Positions 9,503 to 20,555 of a stretch of DNA of 64,000 nucleotides are shown here, one piece after another; position 1 is the stretch's first letter, and every line of letters starts with the position of its first letter. Position numbers and translations under genes: made by a program. The notes below the pieces were generated by a model. The model had not been told where the DNA came from, did no database searches, and saw only the letters and a list, made by a program, of their open reading frames with translations. Source of the DNA: Burkholderia sp. Bp9142 (lineage in GTDB: Bacteria > Pseudomonadota > Gammaproteobacteria > Burkholderiales > Burkholderiaceae); assembly GCF_003853415.1 (NCBI RefSeq), contig NZ_QTPP01000011.1, positions 159,208 through 223,207 on the forward strand, in the 5' to 3' direction.

Positions 9503-10534
9503 ATGAAACTCGATTCCACACCCATCACCCTGACCCGCTGCGCGAAGACGTTCCGCGGCACGCGCGTGCTCGAACCGCTCGACCTGTCGATCGGCGCGGG
9601 CGAGACGCTCGTGCTGCTCGGCCCGTCGGGCTGCGGCAAGACGACGACGCTGCGCCTGATCGCCGGTCTCGACACGCCGGACGCGGGCGGCACGATCCGG
9701 TTCGGCGGCGACGACGTGACCCTGCTTCCGATCGAGCGCCGCCAGGTCGGCATGGTGTTCCAGAACTACGCGCTGTTCCCGAACCTGACGGTGCGCGGCA
9801 ACGTCGGCTACGGGCTGAAGATCCGCAAGACCGAGCCGCGCGCGCTGCGCGACCGCGTCGTCGAATTGCTCGCCATGATGCGGCTCGACGCGCACGCGGA
9901 CAAGCCGGTCGATCAGCTGTCGGGCGGCCAGCGCCAGCGTGTCGCGCTGGCGCGCGCGCTCGCGGTGCGCCCGCGCGTGCTGCTGCTCGACGAGCCGTTG
10001 ACCGCGCTCGACGCGAAGCTGCGCGACGTGCTGCGCCGCGAGATGAATGCGCTGCTGCGCGAACTCGGCGTGACGACCGTGTACGTGACGCACGACCAGG
10101 CCGAGGCGATGGAACTCGGCGACCGGATCGTCGTGATGGGCGCGGGCCGCATCGAGCAGATCGGCACGCCGCGCGACATCTACTACCGGCCGGCGAACCG
10201 CACGGTCGCGCAGTTCATCGGCACGCTGAACCGGCTTGCGGGACAATGGCGTGACGGCGCGCTCGTGACGACGGGTGGCGCGATCGTCACGCCGCACGCC
10301 GCCGACGAGTGGTTCTTCCGCCCGGAGGACGCGCAGCTCGCCGATCCGGCTCATGCGCCGCTGCGCGGCGCGATCGGCGCGTGCGCGTTCCTCGGCGAGC
10401 GCACGCGGCTCACGATCGAGCATGCGGCGCCCGACGCGCTCGTGATCGACGTGCCGGGCCGCATCGAGCTCGCGCGCGGCACGGCGGTCGGCCTCACGAT
10501 CGCGGCGGAAGGCCTGATCGCACTCGCCGCGTAA
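9503..10534 (+). CDS. ABC transporter ATP-binding protein
   Basis: This 343-residue ATPase energises the preceding permeases. Walker A GPSGCGKTTT (about residue 40), Q-loop NYALFPNLTV, signature LSGGQRQR, Walker B VLLLDEPLTALDAK and the switch His in YVTHDQAEAMEL are all present. A C-terminal beta domain (TOBE-like), starting near residue 245 and running through WFFRPEDAQL, resembles that of iron and polyamine importers. It lies 24 nt after the second permease. Confidence 0.94.
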   Translation: MKLDSTPITLTRCAKTFRGTRVLEPLDLSIGAGETLVLLGPSGCGKTTTLRLIAGLDTPDAGGTIRFGGDDVTLLPIERRQVGMVFQNYALFPNLTVRGNVGYGLKIRKTEPRALRDRVVELLAMMRLDAHADKPVDQLSGGQRQRVALARALAVRPRVLLLDEPLTALDAKLRDVLRREMNALLRELGVTTVYVTHDQAEAMELGDRIVVMGAGRIEQIGTPRDIYYRPANRTVAQFIGTLNRLAGQWRDGALVTTGGAIVTPHAADEWFFRPEDAQLADPAHAPLRGAIGACAFLGERTRLTIEHAAPDALVIDVPGRIELARGTAVGLTIAAEGLIALAA

Positions 10535-10572
10535 CACCGCCCCACAATAACCAGACATTCCGAGGAACGACG

Positions 10573-11397
10573 ATGCTGCTTGCTCAAATCAGCGATCTTC
10601 ACATCAAGCGCCCGGGCCAGCTCGCGTACCGGCGCGTCGACACGGCCGCCGCGCTCGCGCGCTGCATCGCGAAGCTGAACGCGCTGGTGCCGCGCCCTGA
10701 CGCGGTGCTCGTCACGGGCGACCTGACCGACTTCGGCCACGACGACGAGTACCGCCATCTGCGCGACCTGCTCGCGCCGCTCGAGATTCCGTACTACCTG
10801 ATGGTCGGCAATCACGACGATCGCGAGGGGCTGCGCCGCGCATTCGCCGATCGCCCCGAATTGCAGGGCGGCGATTTCGTGCAATACGCGCTCGACGTTG
10901 GCGCCGTGCGCGTGCTCGCGCTCGATTCGCAGGTGCCCGGCACGAGCCACGGCGACCTGTGCGAGGCGCGGCTCGCGTGGCTCGCCGCGCAGCTCGACGC
11001 CGCGCGCGACCGGCCGGTGATCGTCGCGCTGCATCATCCGCCGTTCGCGTCCGGAATCGGGCACATGGACGCGCTGCGCCTCGCGCCCGCCGCCGCCGCG
11101 AAGCTCGATGCGCTGCTGCGCGGCTATCCGAACGTCGAGCGCGTGCTGTGCGGCCACGTGCACCGTACGATGTTCACGCGCTTCGGCGGCACGCTCGCGT
11201 CGGCCGTGCCGGCGCCCGCGCATCAGGTTGCGTTCGACCTGCGCGCGGACGCGCCGTCCGCGTTCCGGCTCGAGCCGCCCGCGTTCGCGGTGCACTTCCA
11301 TTCACCGGAAACGGGGATGACATCCCATCACGTCTATGTGGACGAAGGCGACGGGCCTTATCCGTTCTATGAACCGAGCGGGGAACTGGTCGACTGA
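10573..11397 (+). CDS. GpdQ-like metallophosphodiesterase (class III cyclic nucleotide phosphodiesterase fold)
   Basis: This 274-residue binuclear metallophosphoesterase resembles glycerophosphodiesterase GpdQ and CpdA/Rv0805. Metal-binding motifs appear in order: ISDLHI (D-x-H) at residues 6-11, GDLTD, GNHDD, HHPP and CGHVHR. The N-terminus MLLAQISDLHI and the LVTGDLTDFG / YYLMVGNHDD spacing match GpdQ closely. No signal peptide, so it is cytoplasmic. It is the last gene of the LacI-controlled transporter operon, 38 nt after the ATPase, which suggests that the imported substrate is a phosphodiester cleaved inside the cell. Cyclic-AMP cleavage is possible but fits the context less well. Confidence 0.9.
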   Translation: MLLAQISDLHIKRPGQLAYRRVDTAAALARCIAKLNALVPRPDAVLVTGDLTDFGHDDEYRHLRDLLAPLEIPYYLMVGNHDDREGLRRAFADRPELQGGDFVQYALDVGAVRVLALDSQVPGTSHGDLCEARLAWLAAQLDAARDRPVIVALHHPPFASGIGHMDALRLAPAAAAKLDALLRGYPNVERVLCGHVHRTMFTRFGGTLASAVPAPAHQVAFDLRADAPSAFRLEPPAFAVHFHSPETGMTSHHVYVDEGDGPYPFYEPSGELVD

Positions 11398-11631
11398 CGG
11401 CGCGCGGCGCGCGCGATGACGGGCGGCTGCGGGCGATCGCGGCCCGTTGCGGCTCATCGCGGCCGATAGCGGCCCGTCACGTGCCGCTCGCGCCGGTCGC
11501 ACCGCCGAGTCGCCCGGCCGGCAGGATTCACGGTGCTCCGGTATGATCGGCAGCCTCGATCGGCGCCCGGCCACCTGCGCAACCGACGCCGCGCCGCGCG
11601 CCACGCCGCCCCACTCCGTTCCGTTGCCGCC

Positions 11632-12831
11632 ATGTCCGCCGCCTCCACCGACCGTCCGACCGACGCCGCCTCGCCCCACTACTCGCGCAGCCTGCTGTTG
11701 CTGCTCGCGACGATCGCGGGCGTGTCGGTCGCGAACATCTACTACAACCAGCCGCTGCTCGACAGCTTCCGCTCGGCCTTCCCCGACGGCGCGTCGTGGA
11801 TCGGCGCGGTGCCGACCGCGACGCAGCTCGGCTATGCGGCCGGCATGTTCCTGCTCGCGCCGCTCGGCGATCGTTTCGATCGCCGCGGGCTGATCCTGAT
11901 GCAGATCGCGGGCCTGTCGATCGCGTTGATCGTGGCTGCGGCCGCGCCGTCGCTGGCGGTACTCGCCGCCGCGAGCCTCGCGATCGGCGTGCTCGCGACG
12001 ACCGCGCAGCAGGCCGTGCCGTTCGCGGCCGAGATCGCGCCGCCCGCCGAGCGCGGGCATGCGGTCGGCACGGTGATGAGCGGCCTGCTGCTCGGCATCC
12101 TGCTCGCGCGCACGGCCGCCGGCTTCGTCGCCGAATATTTCGGCTGGCGGGCGGTGTTCGGTGCATCGGTCGCGGCGCTCGTGGCGCTGGCCACGGTGAT
12201 CGTGCTGCGACTGCCGCGCAGTTCGCCGACGTCGACGCTGTCGTACGGCAAGCTGCTCGGCTCGATGTGGCACCTGGCGGTCGAACTGCGCGGGCTGCGC
12301 GAGGCGTCTCTGACGGGTGCCGCGCTGTTCGCCGCGTTCAGCGCGTTCTGGCCGGTGCTGACACTGCTGCTCGCCGGCGCGCCGTTCCATCTCGGCCCGC
12401 AGGCTGCGGGGCTCTTCGGGATCGTCGGCGCCGCGGGTGCGCTGGCCGCGCCGCACGCGGGCCGTTTCGCGGACAAGCGCGGCCCGCGCGCGATCATCTC
12501 GCTCTCGATCGCACTGCTCGCCGCGTCGTTCGTGATTTTTGCGCTGTCGGGCGCGAGCCTCGTCGGGCTCGTGATCGGCGTGATCGTGCTGGATGTCGGC
12601 GTGCAGGCCGCGCAGATCTCGAACCAGTCGCGCATCTACGCGCTGAAGCCCGAGGCGCGCAGCCGCATCAACACCGTGTTCATGGTGTGCTACTTCATCG
12701 GCGGCGCGTTCGGCTCGTCGGTCGGCGTCGCCGCGTGGCGCGCGTTCGGCTGGATCGGCATGTGCTCGGCCGGACTGCTGTTTACCGCGCTCGCCGGCTG
12801 GTCCCACCATCGTGGAGCACGGCGCGGCTGA
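11632..12831 (+). CDS. MFS transporter (drug/arabinose-type efflux family)
   Basis: This 399-residue, roughly 12-helix major facilitator has the N-terminal motif VANIYYNQPLLDSFRS, the loop 2-3 motif APLGDRFDRRGLI and a second-half counterpart GRFADKRGPRAI. This places it in the YnfM/YdhP-like group of proton-driven exporters. Start ATG 11632 gives a short Ser/Thr-rich cytoplasmic leader. It converges with the EamA gene 24 nt downstream. The substrate cannot be predicted; no adjacent regulator is seen. Confidence 0.9.
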   Translation: MSAASTDRPTDAASPHYSRSLLLLLATIAGVSVANIYYNQPLLDSFRSAFPDGASWIGAVPTATQLGYAAGMFLLAPLGDRFDRRGLILMQIAGLSIALIVAAAAPSLAVLAAASLAIGVLATTAQQAVPFAAEIAPPAERGHAVGTVMSGLLLGILLARTAAGFVAEYFGWRAVFGASVAALVALATVIVLRLPRSSPTSTLSYGKLLGSMWHLAVELRGLREASLTGAALFAAFSAFWPVLTLLLAGAPFHLGPQAAGLFGIVGAAGALAAPHAGRFADKRGPRAIISLSIALLAASFVIFALSGASLVGLVIGVIVLDVGVQAAQISNQSRIYALKPEARSRINTVFMVCYFIGGAFGSSVGVAAWRAFGWIGMCSAGLLFTALAGWSHHRGARRG

Positions 12832-12855
12832 ACCTGGCGGTGTCGCGCGCAGGCG

Positions 12856-14019
12856 TCACGCGTCGGCGCGCGACACGGCAGGTGCATCGGCAGGCGGCGG
12901 CGTGAATGCCGGCGCCGGATCCATGACCGCGGCCGGGTCCACGACGGCGGCCGGCGCCGGCACCGCAAGCGGGACCGCGGAAGGCGCGAGGATCGGCGCC
13001 GGATCCGGCATCGCGGCCGGGTCCGGTCCGGACGCCGCACCCGCCGCCGCGGCGGCCGGCGAAGCGTCTGCCGCCGCACGCGCCGCTGGCCGGCGCGCGG
13101 GATCGAACACGAACGACAACCCGACACTGCCGAGGATCGCGACGGTGGCGACCACGGTCGCCGTCGTCACCGGTTCACCGAGCATCAGCGCGCCAAGCGC
13201 GACCGCGACGATCGGGTTCACGTACATGCAACTGCTCGCGATGATCGGGCTCGTATGGCGAATCAGGTACCCGTACGCGACATACGCGGCCATCGTGCAG
13301 AACACCATCAGGTACACGAACGCGAACACCGGCCCCGCCGCGACCTGCTCGATGCGCTCGCCCATCAGCCACGCGGCGATCGTGGACATCAGGCCCCCCA
13401 GGCCGATCTGCAACGACGTCGACAGGAACAGGTCCGACGGCAGCTTGAGCCGCGTCGCGAGATGCGCGCCGCCCGCCCAGAACAGCGCGCCGGCCAGCAC
13501 GCAGATCGTGCCGAGCGCCGAGTTCGCGGCGGCCGCGCCGCCCGAATTCAGCACGACGATGCCGACCATCCCGAGCGCGACGGCCGCCCACTCGCCCTTC
13601 GTCACCGGGCGCCCGGCGACCGCCGCGATCACGGTTGCGAACAGCGGCACCGTGGCGACCATCACCGCGGCCGAGCCGCTGCTGACCGTGCGCATCCCGA
13701 GCGCGATCGTGCCGGACGACAGCGCGACGAGCATCGTGCCGACGATCGCCGAATTGCGGATTTCCAGCAGCGTCGGCCATTCGGGCTTGCGCCGCAGCGC
13801 GAAGATGAACAGGCCGATCCCGCCGAGCAGGTTGCGCAGCCCCGACAGCAGCAGCGGCGGGAACGACTGCAGCGCGAAATGCAGGCCGCTGTAGGTCGAA
13901 CCCCAGACGAAATAGATGAATACCAGCGCCAGTGCGACGCGGCCGCCGCGGCTTTGCGGCAGGCGGATCCGGATCGGCAGGCGGGCGAGGAAATCGAGAA
14001 GACGGTCGAGCGGGGTCAT
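12856..14019 (-). CDS. EamA/DMT-family exporter (YedA-like) with Pro/Ala-rich tail
   Basis: This 387-residue membrane protein has two EamA repeats and ten predicted helices. The family stretch FIYFVWGSTYSGLHFALQSFPP opens the first repeat, and YVNPIVAVALGALMLGEPV lies in the second. It resembles YedA-type metabolite exporters. The last ~85 residues are almost entirely Ala, Pro, Asp and Val, with recurrent PAAVxDPAPxxxPP units, and are not part of the EamA fold. The upstream leader contains a 35-codon frame ending 3 nt before its ATG (see intergenic entry). Substrate unknown. Confidence 0.88.
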   Translation of the reverse strand: MTPLDRLLDFLARLPIRIRLPQSRGGRVALALVFIYFVWGSTYSGLHFALQSFPPLLLSGLRNLLGGIGLFIFALRRKPEWPTLLEIRNSAIVGTMLVALSSGTIALGMRTVSSGSAAVMVATVPLFATVIAAVAGRPVTKGEWAAVALGMVGIVVLNSGGAAAANSALGTICVLAGALFWAGGAHLATRLKLPSDLFLSTSLQIGLGGLMSTIAAWLMGERIEQVAAGPVFAFVYLMVFCTMAAYVAYGYLIRHTSPIIASSCMYVNPIVAVALGALMLGEPVTTATVVATVAILGSVGLSFVFDPARRPAARAAADASPAAAAAGAASGPDPAAMPDPAPILAPSAVPLAVPAPAAVVDPAAVMDPAPAFTPPPADAPAVSRADA

Positions 14020-14501
14020 CGTTCAGCCCACCCGCACGATGTGTCGCGTGCTCCGCTGAAAGACGCCGGCGAGGCCGGCAAACGACCCTGACGGGGTCAG
14101 GAAGGCGGAGACGAACGTGCGGAACGACATGGCAGGACGAACGACGACGAATGAGAACCGGCAGGCGGCGGCAGAGGGTCGAAAAACGTGCGCAAACGGC
14201 TTCGTCCACACACGCTCGGCATTATGGCATCAAGGATTCAAAAGCATCGTCGGACCAGTCTGAAAGGATATCGACTGACGTTTCGGCGCGACATTATCGC
14301 GCCGCCGGCGGGCGAAATCCGGGGCCGGACATGCGCTGCGCCGGCGTCTCGGGTGCCCTGCTCCCCCTTCCCGCACGATCGCGATCGATACCTCGGCCTG
14401 ATGGCCAGTCATGCGCTTCAGGTCTCGCTTCGCGCTTATCGTGACGGTCGGCCTGCCCGTCCGGCCGCCGACGTTTCGCTCATTCGACCTGCACACCTTT
14501 C
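14020..14501. other. Intergenic region with tandem hairpins before the EamA gene
   Basis: About 480 nt lie between two divergent units. On the minus strand, within 85 nt of the EamA start, two short perfect hairpins occur in tandem: CCTGAC-CCC-GTCAGG and a GCCGGC/GCCGGC pair. They lie inside a 35-codon frame (14130-14023, starting MSFRTF) that stops 3 nt before the EamA ATG. Its loops do not match the ACGR loops of guanidine-II riboswitches, and it lacks a ribosome-binding site, so I list it only as a possible leader. The remainder is unassigned. Confidence 0.4.
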
Positions 14502-14520
14502 ATACAAGATTTTGTATAAT
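14502..14520 (+). promoter_or_regulatory. Palindromic operator overlapping the -10 box of the toxin-antitoxin pair
   Basis: ATACAA-GATT-TTGTAT (14502-14517) overlaps a perfect TATAAT (14515-14520). This is the usual layout for autorepression by a HigA-type antitoxin. The local AT content contrasts with the surrounding GC-rich DNA. Confidence 0.65.
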
Positions 14521-14865
14521 TCCACCATCCTTCCGCCGAAGCCGGTTGTCTTCGTCGGCAGCGCGCTGGACGCGCTTCGCGGCTTTCCGCTGCCGGCGCG
14601 CCGCGAAGCCGGCCACCAGATCGACCAGGTGCAGCGCGGCCTGGCACCCGACGACTGGAAGCCGATGCGCACCGTCGGCCCCGGCGTGCGGGAAATACGC
14701 CTGCGCGATGCGAGCGGCGCATTCAGGATCATCTACGTCGCGACCTTCGCGGACGCGATCTACGTGCTGCACTGCTTCCGCAAGCAATCGGCACGCACCT
14801 GCCAGGCCGATATCGAACTGGCCGCCCGGCGCTATCGGGCACTGATAATGGAGAGGAAACAATGA
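14512..14865 (+). CDS. higB: HigB-like toxin (RelE/ParE superfamily, Gp49-like)
   Basis: This protein of about 115 residues belongs to the phage-Gp49-like HigB family of ribosome-dependent mRNA endonucleases. Recognisable parts are KPVVFVGSALDALRGFP, the GVREIRLRDASGAFRIIYVATF core strand pair and YVLHCFRKQSARTC. The start is unsettled. TTG 14512 is the only conventional start codon just upstream, yet it overlaps the -10 box. Initiation at the ATC near 14527 or a leaderless start would fit transcription better. Its stop overlaps the antitoxin start (ATGA), and the toxin-first order is the hallmark of HigBA. Confidence 0.82.
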   Translation: MYNSTILPPKPVVFVGSALDALRGFPLPARREAGHQIDQVQRGLAPDDWKPMRTVGPGVREIRLRDASGAFRIIYVATFADAIYVLHCFRKQSARTCQADIELAARRYRALIMERKQ

Positions 14866-15143
14866 GCAACGAACGCCATGCGAGCGTCTGGGACGCAATC
14901 GAGGGCCAGCCGGCCGAGGCCGAGAACATGAAGCTGCGCTCCGAACTGATGATCGCGCTCAAGCAGCGCATCGCGCAGCTCGAACTGAGCCAGGCCCAGG
15001 CCGCGCAACGGCTGGGCGTCACGCAGCCGCGCGTGTCCGATCTGCTGCGCGGCAAGATCAACCTGTTCGGGCTCGACGCGCTCGTGAACATGGCGGCGGC
15101 CGTCGGCCTGCGCGTCGACCTGCAGGTGCGCGCATCCGCGTAA
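14862..15143 (+). CDS. higA: HigA-like antitoxin (XRE-family helix-turn-helix)
   Basis: This 93-residue antitoxin has an XRE/Cro-type DNA-binding domain: LSQAQAAQRLGVTQPRVSDL around residues 42-61, followed by LRGKINLFGLDALVNMAAA. The N-terminal ~30 residues (VWDAIEGQPAEAENMKLRSE) would wrap the toxin. Translation is coupled to the toxin by a 4-nt overlap. It should neutralise HigB and repress the operon at the palindrome at 14502-14517. Confidence 0.9.
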   Translation: MSNERHASVWDAIEGQPAEAENMKLRSELMIALKQRIAQLELSQAQAAQRLGVTQPRVSDLLRGKINLFGLDALVNMAAAVGLRVDLQVRASA

Positions 15144-15190
15144 CGCACCGCGAAGCACGACAGCGGGCGCGTGCGGGCACGCCCCGTCGC

Positions 15191-15979
<789 letters not shown>

Positions 15980-16008
15980 GATGATTTCCTTCACCCGGAG
16001 TTGACCGG

Positions 16009-16641
16009 TCAGCGCCCGCGCAGCATCGCGAGCAGCGAGCGCGGCACCAGCAGCGCCATCGCGACGTGCACGACGAAGAACGCGACGAGCAGCGACATCG
16101 CCCAGAAATGCACGACGCGCGCGTTGTCGTAACCGCCGAACAGTTCGCGCAGCAGCGGAAACTGCACCGACTTCCAGATCGTCAGCCCGGACAGCACCAG
16201 CACGATCAGATCGACGATCGCGACCAGGTACGCGGCACGCTGCACCGCGTTGTAGACGCTCAAATCGTCGTGCGCGAGCCGGCCGCGCAACGCGGCGCGC
16301 ACGTCGCGCCACACGGACGCCGGCGTGACGGGCAGCATCTTGCGCGCGAGGCGTCCGGTCGCGATCGACATCGTCAGGTAGAACAGCCCGTTGCCGACGA
16401 GCAGCCACATCGCCGCGAAATGCCATTGCAGCGCGCCGCCGAGCCAGCCGCCGAGCGTGATGCCGTGCGGAAACACGAATGGCGGATAGATCGGCGACGC
16501 GTCGTAGATGCGCCAGCCGGACAACACCATCAGGATCGCCGCGAGCGCGTTGAGCCAGTGGCTCACGCGTACCCACAGCGGATGGATCGGGCGTGCGGGC
16601 GGCGTGGCGGCCGCACGGCCGGTGGCGGGAACGGTTTGCAT
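16009..16641 (-). CDS. Cytochrome b561-type membrane haem protein (YedZ1-like electron donor)
   Basis: This 210-residue membrane protein has four to five helices and paired haem-ligand histidines: VRVSHWLNALAA, LQWHFAAMWLL and VVHFWAMSLLVAFFVVHVAMALL. It fits the cytochrome b/b6 domain family and not the MsrQ/YedZ fold. I chose ATG 16641 (MQTVPATG) over a longer frame. It would pass electrons from the quinone pool to the molybdoenzyme encoded just downstream. Confidence 0.87.
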   Translation of the reverse strand: MQTVPATGRAAATPPARPIHPLWVRVSHWLNALAAILMVLSGWRIYDASPIYPPFVFPHGITLGGWLGGALQWHFAAMWLLVGNGLFYLTMSIATGRLARKMLPVTPASVWRDVRAALRGRLAHDDLSVYNAVQRAAYLVAIVDLIVLVLSGLTIWKSVQFPLLRELFGGYDNARVVHFWAMSLLVAFFVVHVAMALLVPRSLLAMLRGR

Positions 16642-16745
16642 GATGAAGACTCCCGGAACGAGTCGGCGAGACGAGACAGAACGAGACGCGGGCGGGCGGC
16701 CGTCGTGCAGCACACGCGCCGGCCGCGCGCGCTGCCCGGCCTCCG

Positions 16746-17024
16746 TCAGTTCGACGGCGCCATCTTGTCGCCCGACGACTTGCCCATCGCGTCGTGGCCC
16801 ATCGCGTCCTTCTTCATCGCATGTTTCTTCATGGCGCCCTTCTTCATCGCGCCATCCTTCGCCATCGCGTCATGGCCCATCGCATCCTTCGCCATCGCGT
16901 CGTGACCCATCGCGTCCTTCGACATCGACGAGCTGTCCTTCGACATCGCATCGTTCTGCGCATACGCGCCCGAGGCGACCGTGGCGCAAGCGGCAACGCA
17001 GGCGGCGATCAGAATTTTTTTCAT
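16746..17024 (-). CDS. Exported methionine-rich MXKDX-repeat peptide (MrpX-like)
   Basis: This 92-residue precursor has a signal peptide MKKILIAACVAACATVASGAYA and a 70-residue mature part built from pentapeptides such as AMGHD, AMAKD and AMKKD. Twelve of the 70 mature residues are Met, and there is no Cys. It belongs to the burkholderial MXKDX-repeat family, whose function is generally listed as unknown. Here it is the first gene before a cytochrome b and a MsrP-like molybdoenzyme. This recalls MrpX of Azospira, a sacrificial Met-rich peptide regenerated by YedY1. That role is an inference. Confidence 0.88.
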   Translation of the reverse strand: MKKILIAACVAACATVASGAYAQNDAMSKDSSSMSKDAMGHDAMAKDAMGHDAMAKDGAMKKGAMKKHAMKKDAMGHDAMGKSSGDKMAPSN

Positions 17025-17258
17025 GACATCTCTCCAAAACATGGGTTCAAGGAGCCGAATAGACGGACGACGTCGCGGGAAATGACAGCCGCTGCGGAAA
17101 TTTTTTTTAGGTCGCGTGAAAGCGCGCCATGTTGCACCGCTTCGCCGCTGCCGGTCGATCCTTCGGACCATGCCGCGGCAACGCACACTGCCATTTCGAC
17201 GGGCCATCGCGCCGCCCGCCATGCTGCGGCCGCACCGGGACAGCCGATCCTCTCCCGG

Positions 17259-17287
17259 TTGAAACCGCCGCCAAGCCAGTGTATCGT
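17259..17287 (+). promoter_or_regulatory. Sigma-70 promoter of thiC
   Basis: TTGAAA (17259-17264) and TATCGT (17282-17287) are spaced 17 nt. Transcription would begin about 17294-17298, exactly at the 5' edge of the TPP riboswitch. Confidence 0.65.
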
Positions 17288-17298
17288 GTGCGCTGCTA

Positions 17299-19465
<2,167 letters not shown>

Positions 19466-19511
19466 GCGAACGCGGCGGTCTGCACGGACCGCCTCGTGAC
19501 GCACTGCACGA

Positions 19512-19536
19512 AGCCCGCTTTCGAGCGGGCTTTTTT
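19512..19536 (+). terminator. Intrinsic terminator of thiC
   Basis: The perfect stem AGCCCGCT-TTCG-AGCGGGCT is followed by a run of T, 47 nt after the thiC stop. Confidence 0.93.
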
Positions 19537-19710
19537 GCATCCGCGTGCATGCCGCGTGCCCGCCGGCGCAAGGGAAACAATTGATTACGAAACCGTCCGA
19601 GCCTTAACAAGTCCTTACAGCAGCGCGTCGGGACGGCGGGTAGATTGGGGTCATGCGCGGCCGTCAGCCGGTCGTGCGCCCTCCCGTTCACCACCACAAG
19701 GACAACGATC

Positions 19711-19926
19711 ATGAGTTACTCGATTCGGCGTTTTGGGGTATGCGCTCTGCTCGTCGCGACGGTGGCCAGCCTGTCGGCCTGCGATTCGATGACACGGCGC
19801 CAGCGCGACACGGCAATCGGTGCGGGTGTCGGCGGCGTAGCCGGCGCGGCGATCGGCGGCAACGCGCTGTCGACGCTGGGTGGCGCGGCAGCCGGCGGCA
19901 TCATCGGCAACCAGATCGGCAAGTAA
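19711..19926 (+). CDS. Small glycine-zipper lipoprotein (OsmB-like)
   Basis: This 71-residue precursor has a lipobox, VASLSAC, placing the acylated Cys near residue 24. The mature part, TAIGAGVGGVAGAAIGGNAL plus a second GGAAAGGIIG segment, is a glycine-zipper two-helix motif typical of OsmB/SlyB-type envelope proteins. CAAGGACAACGATC precedes the ATG. It is monocistronic with a terminator behind it. Precise role unknown; envelope stress is the usual association for this family. Confidence 0.85.
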   Translation: MSYSIRRFGVCALLVATVASLSACDSMTRRQRDTAIGAGVGGVAGAAIGGNALSTLGGAAAGGIIGNQIGK

Positions 19927-19974
19927 GCCGGCCGGGCGCCCGCGCGACGGGCGGCACGCTTCAGTTTCGGCCTG

Positions 19975-20006
19975 ACGGCGTTTCCGCGGTGCGGAAGCGC
20001 CGTTTT
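19975..20006 (+). terminator. Intrinsic terminator after the glycine-zipper gene
   Basis: A 13-bp near-perfect stem, ACGGCGTTTCCGC with GCGGAAGCGCCGT and a GGT loop, is followed by TTTT. Confidence 0.88.
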
Positions 20007-20153
20007 CGCGTCTTTTCGCGTCTGGCGGCAGCAGTCGTCCGGGCGCGCAGGGCGATGCACGGAAATGATCCGTTACCGTTTTGCACACCGTGTCATCGCC
20101 GTGCGTCCTAAGCTTAAGCATCTGCCGATTGCCGGCGCCGCCGGAGAAACATC

Positions 20154-20411
20154 ATGAACAGGACCCTCGTCGCCGCGGTGCTCGCGTGTGCGACACTCGC
20201 CGGCTGTTATTACCCTTACGGCTACTATCCGTCCGGCTATTACACGGCGGCGCCGGTACAGCCCGCGCCCGTGTATGTCGACCCCGGCCCCGTGTACTAC
20301 TATCCGGCCCCTGCCTATGCCCCTGCATGGGGCGGCTACTGGGGCCCCGCGCTGTCGCTGAACTTCGGTTTCGGCGGACGCGGCGGACACGGCGGCTGGC
20401 GCCATCATTGA
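20154..20411 (+). CDS. Small Tyr/Pro-rich lipoprotein
   Basis: This 85-residue precursor has a lipobox LAGC at about residues 15-18. The mature part is dominated by Tyr, Pro, Gly and Ala (YYPYGYYPSGYY, PAPVYVDPGPVYYYPAPAYAP) and ends in a Gly/His-rich tail. CCGGAGAAACATC precedes the ATG. Small proteins of this kind are common in Burkholderia and are annotated as hypothetical; surface or periplasmic location is likely but no function can be assigned. Confidence 0.8.
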   Translation: MNRTLVAAVLACATLAGCYYPYGYYPSGYYTAAPVQPAPVYVDPGPVYYYPAPAYAPAWGGYWGPALSLNFGFGGRGGHGGWRHH

Positions 20412-20555
20412 GCGGCCGCGCCGGCCGCCCGGGCGGTTCGCGTCGGCGGAAAAACGGATTTCCCGTTTCTTGTCGTTTCATCCGATCATGAAACGAAGGC
20501 GCGGTAACGCGGTGTAAGATTCACCGCATCCCGTCCCCCTCGCCTGCCACGCCCG

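Noticed and set aside
14045..14105. Guanidine-II (mini-ykkC) riboswitch before the EamA exporter
   Set aside because: Two tandem hairpins are present, but their loops are CCC and CTC-like and not the required ACGR.
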